64,000 nucleotides of DNA from CAVQBP01 sp964448105 (GTDB taxonomy: Bacteria > Bacteroidota > Ignavibacteria > Ignavibacteriales > Ignavibacteriaceae): the NCBI GenBank assembly GCA_964448105.1, contig CAYUVK010000004.1, positions 26,831-90,830 of the forward strand, read 5' to 3'. Each line of letters begins with the position of its first letter. Positions within the stretch are counted from its first letter, which is position 1. Positions 15,332 to 24,161 of this stretch are shown here, in pieces. Under the pieces are notes generated by a model, which worked only from the letters and a program-made list of their open reading frames with translations, made no database searches and had not been told where the DNA came from. The translations under genes and the position numbers were made by a program.

Positions 15332-16630
15332 ATGGAAAAATATTACATTGATCCCAAATCTCTTTATAGACTCCCCTGGACAATGCCGGATAACGGGATT
15401 ACGTGGCTTGAACCAACAGCACAATGCAATTTAAATTGTTATGGATGCTATAGAAAAAATATTAAGAATTCTCATAAGCCACTCGCCGATGTAAAACATG
15501 AATTAGATTTCTTCCAATCAGTGAGAAAATCCGATTGCATTTCAATTGCAGGTGGTGACCCGCTTTTATACCCGGATATTGTAGAACTTGTAGCCGATAT
15601 AAAATCAAGAGGGCTTAAGCCTATCATCAACACTAACGGAATTGCTCTTACAAATGAACTTCTTGATGAATTAAAAAAAGCCGGTGTATTTGGTTTTACG
15701 TTCCACATAGACAGCAAACAAGGTAGAGGGAGAGAAAAAAAATGGCTCGGTAAAAATGAAGTTGAACTAAATGAACTGCGTCTTTATTATGCGGAAATGC
15801 TTGCAGCCAGAGGAGGAATTGCATGCTCCTTTAATTCAACTGTTTATCACGATACTATTCAATTTGTACCCGATTTAGTTGCATGGGCGCACAAGCATAT
15901 TGATATAGTTCATACTATGGTTTTTATTTTATTTAGATACATTACTCCTGATACACCATTTGATTTTTATGCAGCTGATAAAAAAATAATATGGGATGAT
16001 ATTCATTATCACTCCAATAAAATAGAAATAACGGATTTAATGGCAGAAGATGTTGTAAAAGAGATTAGAGGAAAATTCCCGGATTTTATGCCTGCTGCTT
16101 TTTTAAATGGTACTGCTAAACCTGATCATTTTAAGTGGCTACTTTCGGAAAGGATTGGTAACAGAAACAAAATTTTTGGTTATGCAGAAAATAAATTTCT
16201 TGAACTTGTAATGACATTATATCATTACAAGCATGATAAATATCTTTCTTATGCTTCCCCCAAAACTCTAAGCCTTGGGAGATTAACATTATTCAATACA
16301 TGGTTTTTAGATAAAGGGATTAAAAAAGCTTTTAAAAATTATTTAAAGTATTTAGTAGTAAATCCTTTTAGAATATTCAAGAAAGTGTATATGCAGTCAA
16401 TCATGATTATTCAGCCGGTTGATTTAATGTCAAATGGTGATCAAAGTATGTGTGATGGTTGCCCGGATATTACATATTGGAAAGATAAAGATGGTTCTGA
16501 AAAGCTCGTTTGGTCTTGCAGGCTTGAAGAATTAATACAGTACGAAAACTTTTTAAGAATGGTTCCGAAGAAGAAAGAAACTATTCCTGAGAATGGAATC
16601 GATGCAGTAATTGAAACGGAGAAAAATTAA
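15332..16630 (+). CDS. Radical SAM protein with C-terminal cysteine-rich region
   Basis: The 432-residue protein has the radical SAM CxxxCxxC motif at C32, C36 and C39 (CNLNCYGCYRK). A region near residues 370-395 carries CDGCPDITYWKD and a further cysteine (WSCRLEE), reminiscent of an auxiliary cluster-binding SPASM-like tail. Middle residues (about 150-350) match no domain I know, and include VMTLYHYKHDKYLSYASPKT. Substrate is unknown. The order PdaD, this protein, CooC-like ATPase suggests a peptide- or cofactor-modifying enzyme supported by a maturation ATPase (inference). Confidence 0.82.
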   Translation: MEKYYIDPKSLYRLPWTMPDNGITWLEPTAQCNLNCYGCYRKNIKNSHKPLADVKHELDFFQSVRKSDCISIAGGDPLLYPDIVELVADIKSRGLKPIINTNGIALTNELLDELKKAGVFGFTFHIDSKQGRGREKKWLGKNEVELNELRLYYAEMLAARGGIACSFNSTVYHDTIQFVPDLVAWAHKHIDIVHTMVFILFRYITPDTPFDFYAADKKIIWDDIHYHSNKIEITDLMAEDVVKEIRGKFPDFMPAAFLNGTAKPDHFKWLLSERIGNRNKIFGYAENKFLELVMTLYHYKHDKYLSYASPKTLSLGRLTLFNTWFLDKGIKKAFKNYLKYLVVNPFRIFKKVYMQSIMIIQPVDLMSNGDQSMCDGCPDITYWKDKDGSEKLVWSCRLEELIQYENFLRMVPKKKETIPENGIDAVIETEKN

Positions 16631-16674
16631 TACTGTATTAAATCTATGAAAGAATGAAATGAGTTAATAATAAA

Positions 16675-17493
16675 ATGAAGATTCTAAAAAACAAAAGGAT
16701 TTTGGTTTGCGGCAAAGGGGGAAGCGGAAAAAGTTCAATTGTATCTCTTTTGGGAAATGAACTGCGAAAAAAAGGATACCGGGTAATCTTATTAGATGCC
16801 GATGCTTCTAATCCCGGCGGTTTAGTTCGTTTGTTAACTGATAAAAAAAATCCGCTTAAACCTTTAATTGAATTTTTTGGAGGAAGGGAAAAGGTTACTT
16901 GTCCTTCTGATGATCCGTCTCCGCTTACAAGGATTAATAACAACTTACCTTTAAATGAAACTGCTATAGATTTATCAGAAATTCCAGGGAAATATTCTTT
17001 AAAGAAAAAAAATCTCGCTCTATTTCAAATAGGAAAAATACAGGAAGCTTGCGAAGGATGCGATGGACCGATGTCAAAAGTTGCACGTGATTTTATTGTT
17101 AAGGGTGATTTTGTTACGCTTATAGATATTGAAGCAGGCATAGAACATTTTGGCAGAGGAGTTGAGAAAAATGTAGATATAGTTTTAGTTATAGTAGATC
17201 CTACTTTCGAATCCTTTGTAATAGCAGAAATTGTTGCAAATATGTCTTTGTATATGGGGAATAAAAATGTATGGGCAATTTTAAATAAGGTTGATTCTAA
17301 AGATACAAATGCAATTATGCAAAATGCTTTGAGGAAGAGAGAGGTTAATTATCTCGGCAGCGTGGGTTATTATAAAGAGATACATAGAGCAGGATTTGAA
17401 GGTAAAATGATTACTCAATGTAGAGCTGAAAAGCAGGTTGCCGGAATTATAAACAAACTTGAAAAATTTTTAGAAACAAAAGATGGAATATAA
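16675..17493 (+). CDS. CooC/MinD-like P-loop ATPase
   Basis: The 272-residue protein has the deviant Walker A motif CGKGGSGKSS at about residues 12-21 and the switch region LIDIEAGIEHFGRG at about 152-165, both typical of CooC-type maturation ATPases that help insert nickel or other metals into enzymes. A CEGCDGPMSK motif near 125 could bind metal. No carbon monoxide dehydrogenase gene is present here, so the client is unknown. It is 44 bases downstream of the radical SAM gene, on the same strand. Confidence 0.85.
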   Translation: MKILKNKRILVCGKGGSGKSSIVSLLGNELRKKGYRVILLDADASNPGGLVRLLTDKKNPLKPLIEFFGGREKVTCPSDDPSPLTRINNNLPLNETAIDLSEIPGKYSLKKKNLALFQIGKIQEACEGCDGPMSKVARDFIVKGDFVTLIDIEAGIEHFGRGVEKNVDIVLVIVDPTFESFVIAEIVANMSLYMGNKNVWAILNKVDSKDTNAIMQNALRKREVNYLGSVGYYKEIHRAGFEGKMITQCRAEKQVAGIINKLEKFLETKDGI

Positions 17494-17595
17494 ATAGAAG
17501 ATATCGCCTAACTACCGATAGAGAAAAACATATTTATTGCGACATGCTTTTTAACATGAAGAAAAACAAATTTTTAATAAAAAAGAACGGTTAAA

Positions 17596-19452
17596 ATGTT
17601 TGAATTAAGAAATCGATTTATTATGCCTCCGATTAAAGTTGGTTATAGTGAGGGTGACGGTTTTATTAATCAACGGCATATCGGTTTTTACAACCTTAGA
17701 AGTAAATATATTGGAGCCGTAACATTAGAACCGCTTTACATGGATTCGGGATTGAGAGAATTACCAACCCAGATCGGCATTGATAAAGATGATAAGATTG
17801 ACGGATTGAAAAACCTTACAAACTTGATCCACTCAAACGGGGCAAAAGTAATTGCTCATCTTAATCATCCGGGCAGGATGGCAAATCCCAGGCTGCCGGA
17901 AAATTATTTTATTTCATCTACCGATAAAGCTTGCGAAAACGGCGGGGAGACTCCCTTGAAAATTAACAGGGAAATAATGAATAAGGTAATTAAAATATAT
18001 ACTGATACGGCTAAGAGATCGGTCGAATGCGGTTTTGATATTATTGAAATTCAATTTGGCCACGGTTACCTTCTTGCACAGTTTATTTCTCCTGCCGTTA
18101 ATGATCGTACGGATGAATATGGTGGAAGTTTTAATAATAGAGTAAAATTCCCTTTAGAAGTATTGCAAGCAATTCGTAATTCCGTTGATGTCCCTTTAAT
18201 TGCACGCATTAGTGGTGATGAAATGATCCCATCCGGATTTCATATTGAGGAAATGATAAAATTCTCTCTATTACTGGAACAAAGTGGAATTGATGCAATT
18301 CATGTTTCTGCCGGCTCAGTTTGTTCAACGCCGCCCTGGTTTTTTCAGCATATGTTTATTCCTAAGGGTAAAACGTGGGGGTTTGCCGGTAAAATTAAAA
18401 ACAAAGTTAACGTTCCTGTAATTTTTGTCGGAAGAATAAATTCGATTAAAGATGTTGAATATATAAAGGAAAAATATGCTGCCGATTTTCTTGCCGTCGG
18501 AAGGGCAATGATTGCTGACTCAAATTTCATTGGTAAATATTTGAATAAAGTAGAAGGAATTATCCGTCCTTGTTTGGCTTGTGCAGAAGGATGCCTCGGC
18601 GGTGTAAGGAACGGGAAAGGACTAAGTTGCGTAGTCAATCCTTTGGTCAATACTGATTATCCTGAAATAAGAAAATCTGATTCCATTAAAAAATTTGCTG
18701 TGGTAGGTGGAGGACTTGCCGGGATGGAAGCAGCAATTACTTTGAAAGAGCGTGGTCATCAAGTTGAACTTTTTGAGAAGAATAAATTAGGTGGGCAATT
18801 CAATCTTGCATGCCTTCCGCCAAATAAGGAAAGTTTAAAAGATTTAATTGATTACCTTATATCCGAGATAGATTTGCATAAAATAAAATTGATACATAAG
18901 GAAGCGATGAAAACCGATATTGAAAACGGGAATTACGATGCTGTCATTATGGCAACCGGTGCAAGACCCGATATTCCTCCAATAAAAGGATTAAAAGAAT
19001 TTTACTGGACAGATTTTTTAAATGATAATGAGTTGCCTCATGGACAAAAGGTATTGGTAATCGGAGGAGGTCTCATTGGACTTGAAGTTGCTTCAAAGCT
19101 TGTTGATGGAGATAATTTTGTAACTATTGTGGAAATTATGGATGAAATAGGGCGCGGGATGGAGATGATTGAAAAAGCTTTAACCCTTAAAAAATTAAAA
19201 TCAAAAAATGTTGAAATATTTATCAATCATAAAGTTGTTAAAGTTAAGGGTTCACAGGTTTTTTTAGAAGGAAAAGAAAAAAACATCGTAGTTGAGGGTA
19301 TAACCAAAATTGTTATAGCAACGGGAATGAAAAGTTATATCCCTTTTGGGGAAACTGGAAAAACACCTTATTATTTTATTGGCGACGCAAAGGAGGTTGG
19401 AAAAGCACAGGATGCTATACACAGTGCTTACAAACTGGCTGTGACAATATAG
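17596..19452 (+). CDS. OYE-family flavin/Fe-S oxidoreductase (2,4-dienoyl-CoA reductase-like)
   Basis: The 618-residue protein has the three-part layout of FadH-type enzymes: an FMN-binding TIM barrel (about 1-310; HLNHPGR and GHGYLLAQFISP, with the active-site Tyr in GYLL), a [4Fe-4S]-binding stretch (CLACAEGCLGG then SCVVNP), and a FAD/NADPH unit starting at VVGGGLAGMEAA (about 370). Such enzymes reduce enones or enoyl-CoAs. A paralogue at 30786 shares order and length, so the genome has at least two. The substrate cannot be read from the sequence. Confidence 0.9.
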   Translation: MFELRNRFIMPPIKVGYSEGDGFINQRHIGFYNLRSKYIGAVTLEPLYMDSGLRELPTQIGIDKDDKIDGLKNLTNLIHSNGAKVIAHLNHPGRMANPRLPENYFISSTDKACENGGETPLKINREIMNKVIKIYTDTAKRSVECGFDIIEIQFGHGYLLAQFISPAVNDRTDEYGGSFNNRVKFPLEVLQAIRNSVDVPLIARISGDEMIPSGFHIEEMIKFSLLLEQSGIDAIHVSAGSVCSTPPWFFQHMFIPKGKTWGFAGKIKNKVNVPVIFVGRINSIKDVEYIKEKYAADFLAVGRAMIADSNFIGKYLNKVEGIIRPCLACAEGCLGGVRNGKGLSCVVNPLVNTDYPEIRKSDSIKKFAVVGGGLAGMEAAITLKERGHQVELFEKNKLGGQFNLACLPPNKESLKDLIDYLISEIDLHKIKLIHKEAMKTDIENGNYDAVIMATGARPDIPPIKGLKEFYWTDFLNDNELPHGQKVLVIGGGLIGLEVASKLVDGDNFVTIVEIMDEIGRGMEMIEKALTLKKLKSKNVEIFINHKVVKVKGSQVFLEGKEKNIVVEGITKIVIATGMKSYIPFGETGKTPYYFIGDAKEVGKAQDAIHSAYKLAVTI

Positions 19453-19563
19453 TTAAATTAGTTGGAGTAAATATTAAGAATGGGTTTCTGATTTTCTCTG
19501 AAAAAGGTACATGAATCAAATTAATTATTTACTCTTTTAGAATTAAATTATTTTTAATAAAAA

Positions 19564-20226
19564 ATGAAATTATCAACACGGAATTCGATATTTGGAAAAA
19601 TAGCAGATAATCTTGGAGTAAATAAAAATTTTAGTGAGTATACAAAAGTAGTCGTTGATCCAATTGATACTGCGATAATAAGTCCTGTAGAAGCCAAAGC
19701 AATGCATTTCGGAAATATTAACCATAAAGGAAATCTCATCTCCAAAAATAATAAAGAAATTCCGTTGGTTGACTTGATTGGTCGTTATGCCAACCAATTT
19801 TTAGATGCTATGTATATCAATTTTTATTTGAACCCTTATAATAAACATTTTTGGATAACTCCATACAATGGAATATTTATATACACTCAGATGAATGATG
19901 GAAAATCCTGGCTGCCTGTTTACTTAGGATTGGAAAATCTTTTAGGAATAGAAATGTTAAGCAAGGCAGCAAAAAAGAATGCTTCAATTGGTTCTATATT
20001 TAAAACAAAAAGTTTTTTGTTGGCTATAATTGCAGTCGGGTCATTAAATGTAAATAGAATTCATATTGATTATGATGAAATGCAGTATTATAAAAAAGGT
20101 ACGCCCTGCGGATATTTCAGTGTTGGGTCATCATTACTTTTGTGTTTCCCAAACCATTTAAAATTTTTAATTGAAGAAAAGTCTGATGTAAAAATCGGTC
20201 AGAGGATATTGATTGAAAAAGTATGA
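19564..20226 (+). CDS. Divergent phosphatidylserine decarboxylase-like protein
   Basis: The 220-residue protein shows three landmarks of pyruvoyl-dependent Psd enzymes in order: IISPVEAKAMHFG (family SPxDG), INHKGNLIS (family IKGxxYS), FYLNPYNKHFWITPYNGIF (family LxPxDYHRxHxPxxG) and PCGYFSVGSSLLLCF, where GSS takes the place of the GST self-cleavage site. The processing residues are altered: the SPxD aspartate is Glu, and the second His of the DYHRxH motif is Ile. It may not mature normally or may act on another substrate. Its gene overlaps that of peptide deformylase by 14 bases. Membership is my reading of motif order. Confidence 0.65.
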   Translation: MKLSTRNSIFGKIADNLGVNKNFSEYTKVVVDPIDTAIISPVEAKAMHFGNINHKGNLISKNNKEIPLVDLIGRYANQFLDAMYINFYLNPYNKHFWITPYNGIFIYTQMNDGKSWLPVYLGLENLLGIEMLSKAAKKNASIGSIFKTKSFLLAIIAVGSLNVNRIHIDYDEMQYYKKGTPCGYFSVGSSLLLCFPNHLKFLIEEKSDVKIGQRILIEKV

Positions 20227-20686
20227 ACTAAAAATTTATCCGGATCCTATGTTAAGAAAAGTCGCCTCGCCTGTAAATGAGGTTAATGGTGCAATTCGTC
20301 ATTTGATTAAAAAGATGTCGGAAATCATGTATAGTAATAAGGGAATAGGATTAGCTGCCCCTCAGGTAGGAACTCTGGAAAGAGTTATAATTTCAGATGT
20401 TGGAAAAGGATTAATCTCAATGATAAATCCGGAAATACTCACAGGATTTGGTGAAGATTTTTTGGAAGAAGGATGTTTAAGTTTACCGGATAAAGTGGTT
20501 AATGTTAAAAGAAAAAAATCTATTTTTATTCGATATTTAAACAATGATGAAATGGAAAAAGAATCTGAATTAAATGGGCTTACAGCTCGTGTTATCCAAC
20601 ATGAAATTGATCATTTAAATGGTATGCTAATTATTGATTATGCTCCATTGACAGAAGTATATAAACTAAAAGTAAATAAAATGTAG
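20213..20686 (+). CDS. def: Peptide deformylase
   Basis: Def removes the N-formyl group from new proteins. The 157-residue protein contains the three motifs of the family: GIGLAAPQVG, EEGCLSLP (metal-binding Cys) and QHEIDHLNG (HExxH), in the usual spacing. The start is TTG at 20213, preceded by AGAGGATA, and overlaps the Psd-like gene by 14 bases, so translation may be coupled. A second def could exist outside the window. Enzyme identity is secure. Confidence 0.95.
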   Translation: MKKYELKIYPDPMLRKVASPVNEVNGAIRHLIKKMSEIMYSNKGIGLAAPQVGTLERVIISDVGKGLISMINPEILTGFGEDFLEEGCLSLPDKVVNVKRKKSIFIRYLNNDEMEKESELNGLTARVIQHEIDHLNGMLIIDYAPLTEVYKLKVNKM

Positions 20687-20768
20687 AATAAACATGAAAA
20701 TCGCTTTTAAGTTCTTTGAATTTAATCTGCTTCTTTTTATACAATTAATTTTTATAGGAGATCTAACA

Positions 20769-21521
20769 ATGTCTCAAATAAAAAATCAAAGTAATAACAA
20801 AGTTGGGACTGTCAGCATCACAGTTTTATATGATAATTATCAAATGGAGAAGGGTTTACAAACAGATTGGGGATTTTCTTGTTTGATTGAAGCCGGAAAA
20901 ATGAAGCTATTGTTCGATACAGGTGAAAGCGGAGAAATTTTATTGAGTAATATGGCAATACTTAGTATCGATCCTAAAAGTATTGATTATATTTTCTTGT
21001 CTCATTTCCATCATGATCATACGGGCGGATTAAATTATTTTTTGAAGAAGAATTCTGATGTTACCATCTACTATCCGCAGTCATTTCCCGATCAACTAAT
21101 TGAAGAAATGAAAAATTCGGGATCAAAACTGGTTCCGGTTTCATCATTTCATGAATTGCAAACAAACATTTTTTCGCTTGGTGAACTCGATGGCGGTATT
21201 CCTGAACAATCACTTGCAATCAGAACACCAAAAGGTATTGTAGTTATTACCGGCTGTGCTCATCCTGGAATTATTAATATTCTTGAAAGGGCAAAGAGCT
21301 TCTTTCCCAACGAAGCAATTTATCTTGCTATGGGAGGATTTCATTTATACCGGAAGACAGACGATGAAATAAGAAGTACAATAAATAGAATATTAAAGAT
21401 GGAAATATTCGCTGTAGCTCCTTCTCATTGTTCGGGAAACAGTGCGCGCAAAATGTTCAAAGAAGTTTATAATGATAATTATTTTGAAATCGGAACGGGT
21501 AAGGTAATCGAAATAAAATAA
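20769..21521 (+). CDS. Metallo-beta-lactamase-fold hydrolase (COG1237-like)
   Basis: From the ATG at 20769, preceded by TAGGAG at a proper distance, the product is 250 residues. The metal motif HFHHDHTGG (HxHxDH type), the later CAHPGI and PSHCSG, and the phrase GFSCLIEAG match a subgroup of MBL-fold proteins related to methanopterin/7,8-dihydropterin-6-yl-methyl-4-(beta-D-ribofuranosyl)aminobenzene 5'-phosphate synthase. A start at 20694 would add 25 hydrophobic residues, which would make it an exported or anchored form; the ribosome site favours the shorter one. Substrate is unknown. Confidence 0.85.
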   Translation: MSQIKNQSNNKVGTVSITVLYDNYQMEKGLQTDWGFSCLIEAGKMKLLFDTGESGEILLSNMAILSIDPKSIDYIFLSHFHHDHTGGLNYFLKKNSDVTIYYPQSFPDQLIEEMKNSGSKLVPVSSFHELQTNIFSLGELDGGIPEQSLAIRTPKGIVVITGCAHPGIINILERAKSFFPNEAIYLAMGGFHLYRKTDDEIRSTINRILKMEIFAVAPSHCSGNSARKMFKEVYNDNYFEIGTGKVIEIK

Positions 21522-21538
21522 TAGCAAATGGAACTAAT

Positions 21539-22177
21539 ATGGCAAGGACAGAACCTTTCGATAAATATTTAAATGAATATGAAGAATGGTTTAAAGAGCA
21601 TAAATATGTATATGAATCAGAACTTGAAGCCGTAAGGCACTTTATTCCTCAAGATAAAAAAGGCATTGAAATTGGCATTGGTACCGGAAGATTTGCTCTT
21701 CCATTTGGAATTAGAGAAGGAGTAGAACCGTCTTTATTAATGTGTCGTTTCGCTACAAATAAAGGGTTGAAAGTTTATGAAGGAACAGCCGAAGAATTAC
21801 CTTTACAAGATAAATCTTATGATTTTGCTTTGATGGTAACTACTATTTGTTTTGTGGATGATGTTAAAAAATCTTTTTGTGAAGTAAGAAGAATTTTAAA
21901 GCCGGATGGAAGTTTCATTATAGGACTTGTTGATAAAAATAGTCCGCTTGGCATAACATATGAAAAAATGAAGGATCAGAATAAGTTCTATCGTTATGCT
22001 ACATTCTATTCAACAGATGAAGTAAAAAAGTTGTTAGTAGAAAATAAATTTAAAAACATTGAAATAATTCAAACCGTATTTGGTGAATTATCAACAATAC
22101 GTAACATTCAGTCTTTTAAAGAAGGCTATAATGAAGGAGGTTTTGTTGTTATAAATGCAACAAAAGAAATTGATTAG
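21539..22177 (+). CDS. Class I SAM-dependent methyltransferase
   Basis: The 212-residue protein has methyltransferase-11 features: GIEIGIGTGRFALPFG (motif I), GVEPSLLM, GTAEELPLQDKSYDFALM and EVRRILKPDGSFII. The N-terminus YLNEYEEWFKEHKYVYESE is a common opening of a small anaerobe subfamily. Substrate is unknown. It begins about 17 bases after the MBL-fold gene and precedes a ferredoxin gene with a strong AAGGAG site, forming a probable operon of small redox and modification proteins. Confidence 0.84.
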   Translation: MARTEPFDKYLNEYEEWFKEHKYVYESELEAVRHFIPQDKKGIEIGIGTGRFALPFGIREGVEPSLLMCRFATNKGLKVYEGTAEELPLQDKSYDFALMVTTICFVDDVKKSFCEVRRILKPDGSFIIGLVDKNSPLGITYEKMKDQNKFYRYATFYSTDEVKKLLVENKFKNIEIIQTVFGELSTIRNIQSFKEGYNEGGFVVINATKEID

Positions 22178-22228
22178 AAAAAAATTCAATATAATGATGT
22201 TAATTTAAGATTATAAGGAGCTATTATT

Positions 22229-22480
22229 ATGGCACTAATGATAACTAAAGAATGTATAGTTTGTGGTGCATGTGAGCCCGAATGTCCAAATACTTCTATA
22301 ACTGCTAATGAAGCCATTTATGAAATAGACCCGGAATTATGTACCGAGTGTGTCGGTTATTTTGATGAACCGCAATGTAAATCAGTATGTCCAATTGATG
22401 AAGCTATAATTGTAAACCCGGCATACCAGGAGACAAAAGGCGAATTATTCAAGAAGAAATTAATAATAGGTTATAATTAA
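22229..22480 (+). CDS. 2[4Fe-4S] ferredoxin (YfhL-like)
   Basis: The 83-residue protein holds two [4Fe-4S] motifs, CIVCGACEPECP at about residues 9-20 and CTECVGYFDEPQCKSVCP at about 38-55. The insertion CVGYFDEPQC in the second motif is typical of YfhL/alvin-type ferredoxins with low redox potentials. There is no signal peptide, so it works in the cytoplasm, probably as an electron donor for nearby radical SAM or flavin enzymes (inference). An AAGGAG ribosome site lies eight bases before the start. Confidence 0.93.
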   Translation: MALMITKECIVCGACEPECPNTSITANEAIYEIDPELCTECVGYFDEPQCKSVCPIDEAIIVNPAYQETKGELFKKKLIIGYN

Positions 22481-22593
22481 TTCAGATAGTAATTTATTTA
22501 GAATTATTAGGAGTGTAGTAATTGTTCAAATCCGTGAGAACCTGTATTAAAGAGAGCGCATCTTATTGAGTAAATAATAAAGCGATAATACTA

Positions 22594-22947
22594 ATGTTAA
22601 TATTATTAGGTTCAGATGGAAATAATCTGCAAAGTCTGGTTGCAAAAAGATTTGGGCACGCAAATTATTTTATCTTATTTGATACAGAGACAAAAGATAT
22701 AGAAACTTATACAAATACTGTCGAAGAGCACACTCATGAAAATCTTCAGCTATTTTTGAATAAAGGTGTAGAAGTGTTTATCGTTGGTAATATTGGTCCG
22801 CACGCTTTTGAAATTATAAACACCAAGAGCAAAGTATATCTTGCAAGAAAAATGTCAATTCAAAAAGCAATTGATAAATTTTCCAAAGGAGAATTAAAAC
22901 AAATAAATGAACCGACAGCAAAAAGAAGCATAGCACACAATAACTGA
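22594..22947 (+). CDS. NifX/NifB-type protein
   Basis: The 117-residue protein opens with MLILLGSDGNNLQSLVAKRF and contains GVEVFIVGNIGPHAFEII, a close relative of the product encoded at 30249, but without that protein's His/Gly-rich tail. It is a single NifX-like domain. It overlaps the start of the thioesterase gene by one base. The role is unknown, and no nitrogenase genes are nearby. Upstream (22481-22593) I see no gene. Confidence 0.78.
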   Translation: MLILLGSDGNNLQSLVAKRFGHANYFILFDTETKDIETYTNTVEEHTHENLQLFLNKGVEVFIVGNIGPHAFEIINTKSKVYLARKMSIQKAIDKFSKGELKQINEPTAKRSIAHNN

Positions 22948-23384
22948 TGTCAGAAATAAATAGAATATCATCTCTCGTTGTAAATAAAAAGACTAAGAAG
23001 GTTTTTATCGATATACCATTAACAATTAACACTTACGATATAGACATTGCGGGACACGTAAATAATATTGTTTATATTAAATGGTTCGAAGATTTGCGGA
23101 CAAAATTATTCCGGGAATATTTTGATCTTCCTGAACTTCTTTCAAATAATTTGTACCCGGTTGTTATATCAACAAATATCACTTATAAAAAATTTTTAAA
23201 ATTATTTGATAAGCCGGTAGGTTTTATGAATTTGGTGTGTTATAATCATGGTATTGTAACATTAAAAGTTGAAATCAGGCTTGATGGGAAAATCGCTGCT
23301 TTCGGCGAACAGAAATGTATTTTAATGAACTTAAAAACAAGTTTAATGAATAAAGAAAAATTTAAATCTATTTTAAAAGCATGA
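22947..23384 (+). CDS. Hotdog-fold acyl-CoA thioesterase (4HBT-like)
   Basis: The 145-residue protein has the 4-hydroxybenzoyl-CoA thioesterase-like motif TYDIDIAGHVNNIVYIKWFE at about residues 28-47, with the usual acidic residue in the D-x-D-x-x-GH-VNN pattern. Such enzymes hydrolyse acyl-CoA or acyl-carrier thioesters. It starts on the last base of the NifX-like stop codon and overlaps the MerR-like regulator gene by four bases, so the three are coupled. The acyl substrate is unknown. Confidence 0.85.
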   Translation: MSEINRISSLVVNKKTKKVFIDIPLTINTYDIDIAGHVNNIVYIKWFEDLRTKLFREYFDLPELLSNNLYPVVISTNITYKKFLKLFDKPVGFMNLVCYNHGIVTLKVEIRLDGKIAAFGEQKCILMNLKTSLMNKEKFKSILKA

Positions 23385-23830
23385 AAAATTTTATAGTGAA
23401 ATATGAAGAGCCAATTTTCCCGATTAGTACTGCCGCAAAGCTGCTTAATGTTTCGGTACATACTCTTAGAATGTATGAAAGAAAAGGCCTAGTAATTACT
23501 TTTAAAAAAAATTCTAATCGCAGGCTTTTCTCAAAATCTGATATTGAAAGGATTGAATGTATTCGCCGTTCTATTAATCAATTTAAGCTCAGTATCAACA
23601 GCATTAAAGCAATTTATTCTTTAATTCCATGCTGGGAGATTGTCAAATGCCGTATCGATGTTCGAAAAATTTGTCAAGCATTTAATAATAATTATGAACC
23701 ATGTTGGAGTTATAAACGAACTGGTAAAATTGTCGAAAAGCAGTCTTGCAGAAACTGTACGGTTTATAAAAAATATTACAATTGTGATAGCATAAAAAAG
23801 TTGATCACTTCTTTTTTTATATCAAATTGA
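23381..23830 (+). CDS. MerR-type regulator with cysteine-rich C-terminal domain
   Basis: The 149-residue protein has a MerR winged helix (STAAKLLNVSVHTLRMYERK at about 17-36, then RRLFSKSDIERI). Residues 85-149 replace the usual dimerisation helix with a cysteine-rich unit: CWEIVKC, CQAFNNNYEPCW, then CRNCTVYKKYYNC. This CWE-type unit with about eight cysteines may bind a metal or an Fe-S cluster, so the protein may sense redox or metal. Its gene overlaps the thioesterase gene by four bases, suggesting it controls its own operon. Confidence 0.75.
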   Translation: MKNFIVKYEEPIFPISTAAKLLNVSVHTLRMYERKGLVITFKKNSNRRLFSKSDIERIECIRRSINQFKLSINSIKAIYSLIPCWEIVKCRIDVRKICQAFNNNYEPCWSYKRTGKIVEKQSCRNCTVYKKYYNCDSIKKLITSFFISN

Positions 23831-24161
23831 AAAACAAGGTTATCAATCGATACTCTTCTTCTTCGCAGACATTTTAAAATATACAACTTTACCTCCCTGA
23901 TATCTCACATTCTCTGAAACAGTAATTTCAATGTTATTTTATTTCTATTTTTTTATAAGTAATGAATCCAATTTAAAGTTTACGAATCATATATCAATAA
24001 GACATTAAATAAATATATATGTAATTATAAACAACCAGCTACGCGACTTTTTTTCTCCACTCCTGTGTGCAGCTTTTACAATGCTGCAAAGTATATCTCA
24101 GAGAAAGAAGCCGTGTATTTAATAAAGATAAAATATTTACAAACTAAATAATGGATTGAAA
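23831..24161. other. Intergenic region with one small hairpin
   Basis: This AT-rich gap ends the transcript of the MerR-like gene and holds the start of the thioredoxin operon. The only structure I see is GCAGC (24069-24073) paired with GCTGC (24083-24087) over a nine-base loop, without a T run, so it is not a convincing terminator. No small gene is supported. Confidence 0.4.

Noticed and set aside
22522..22570. GTTCAAATCC-like sequence that resembles a tRNA T-arm
   Set aside because: No acceptor, D- or anticodon stem can be built around it; it is probably chance in an intergenic gap.
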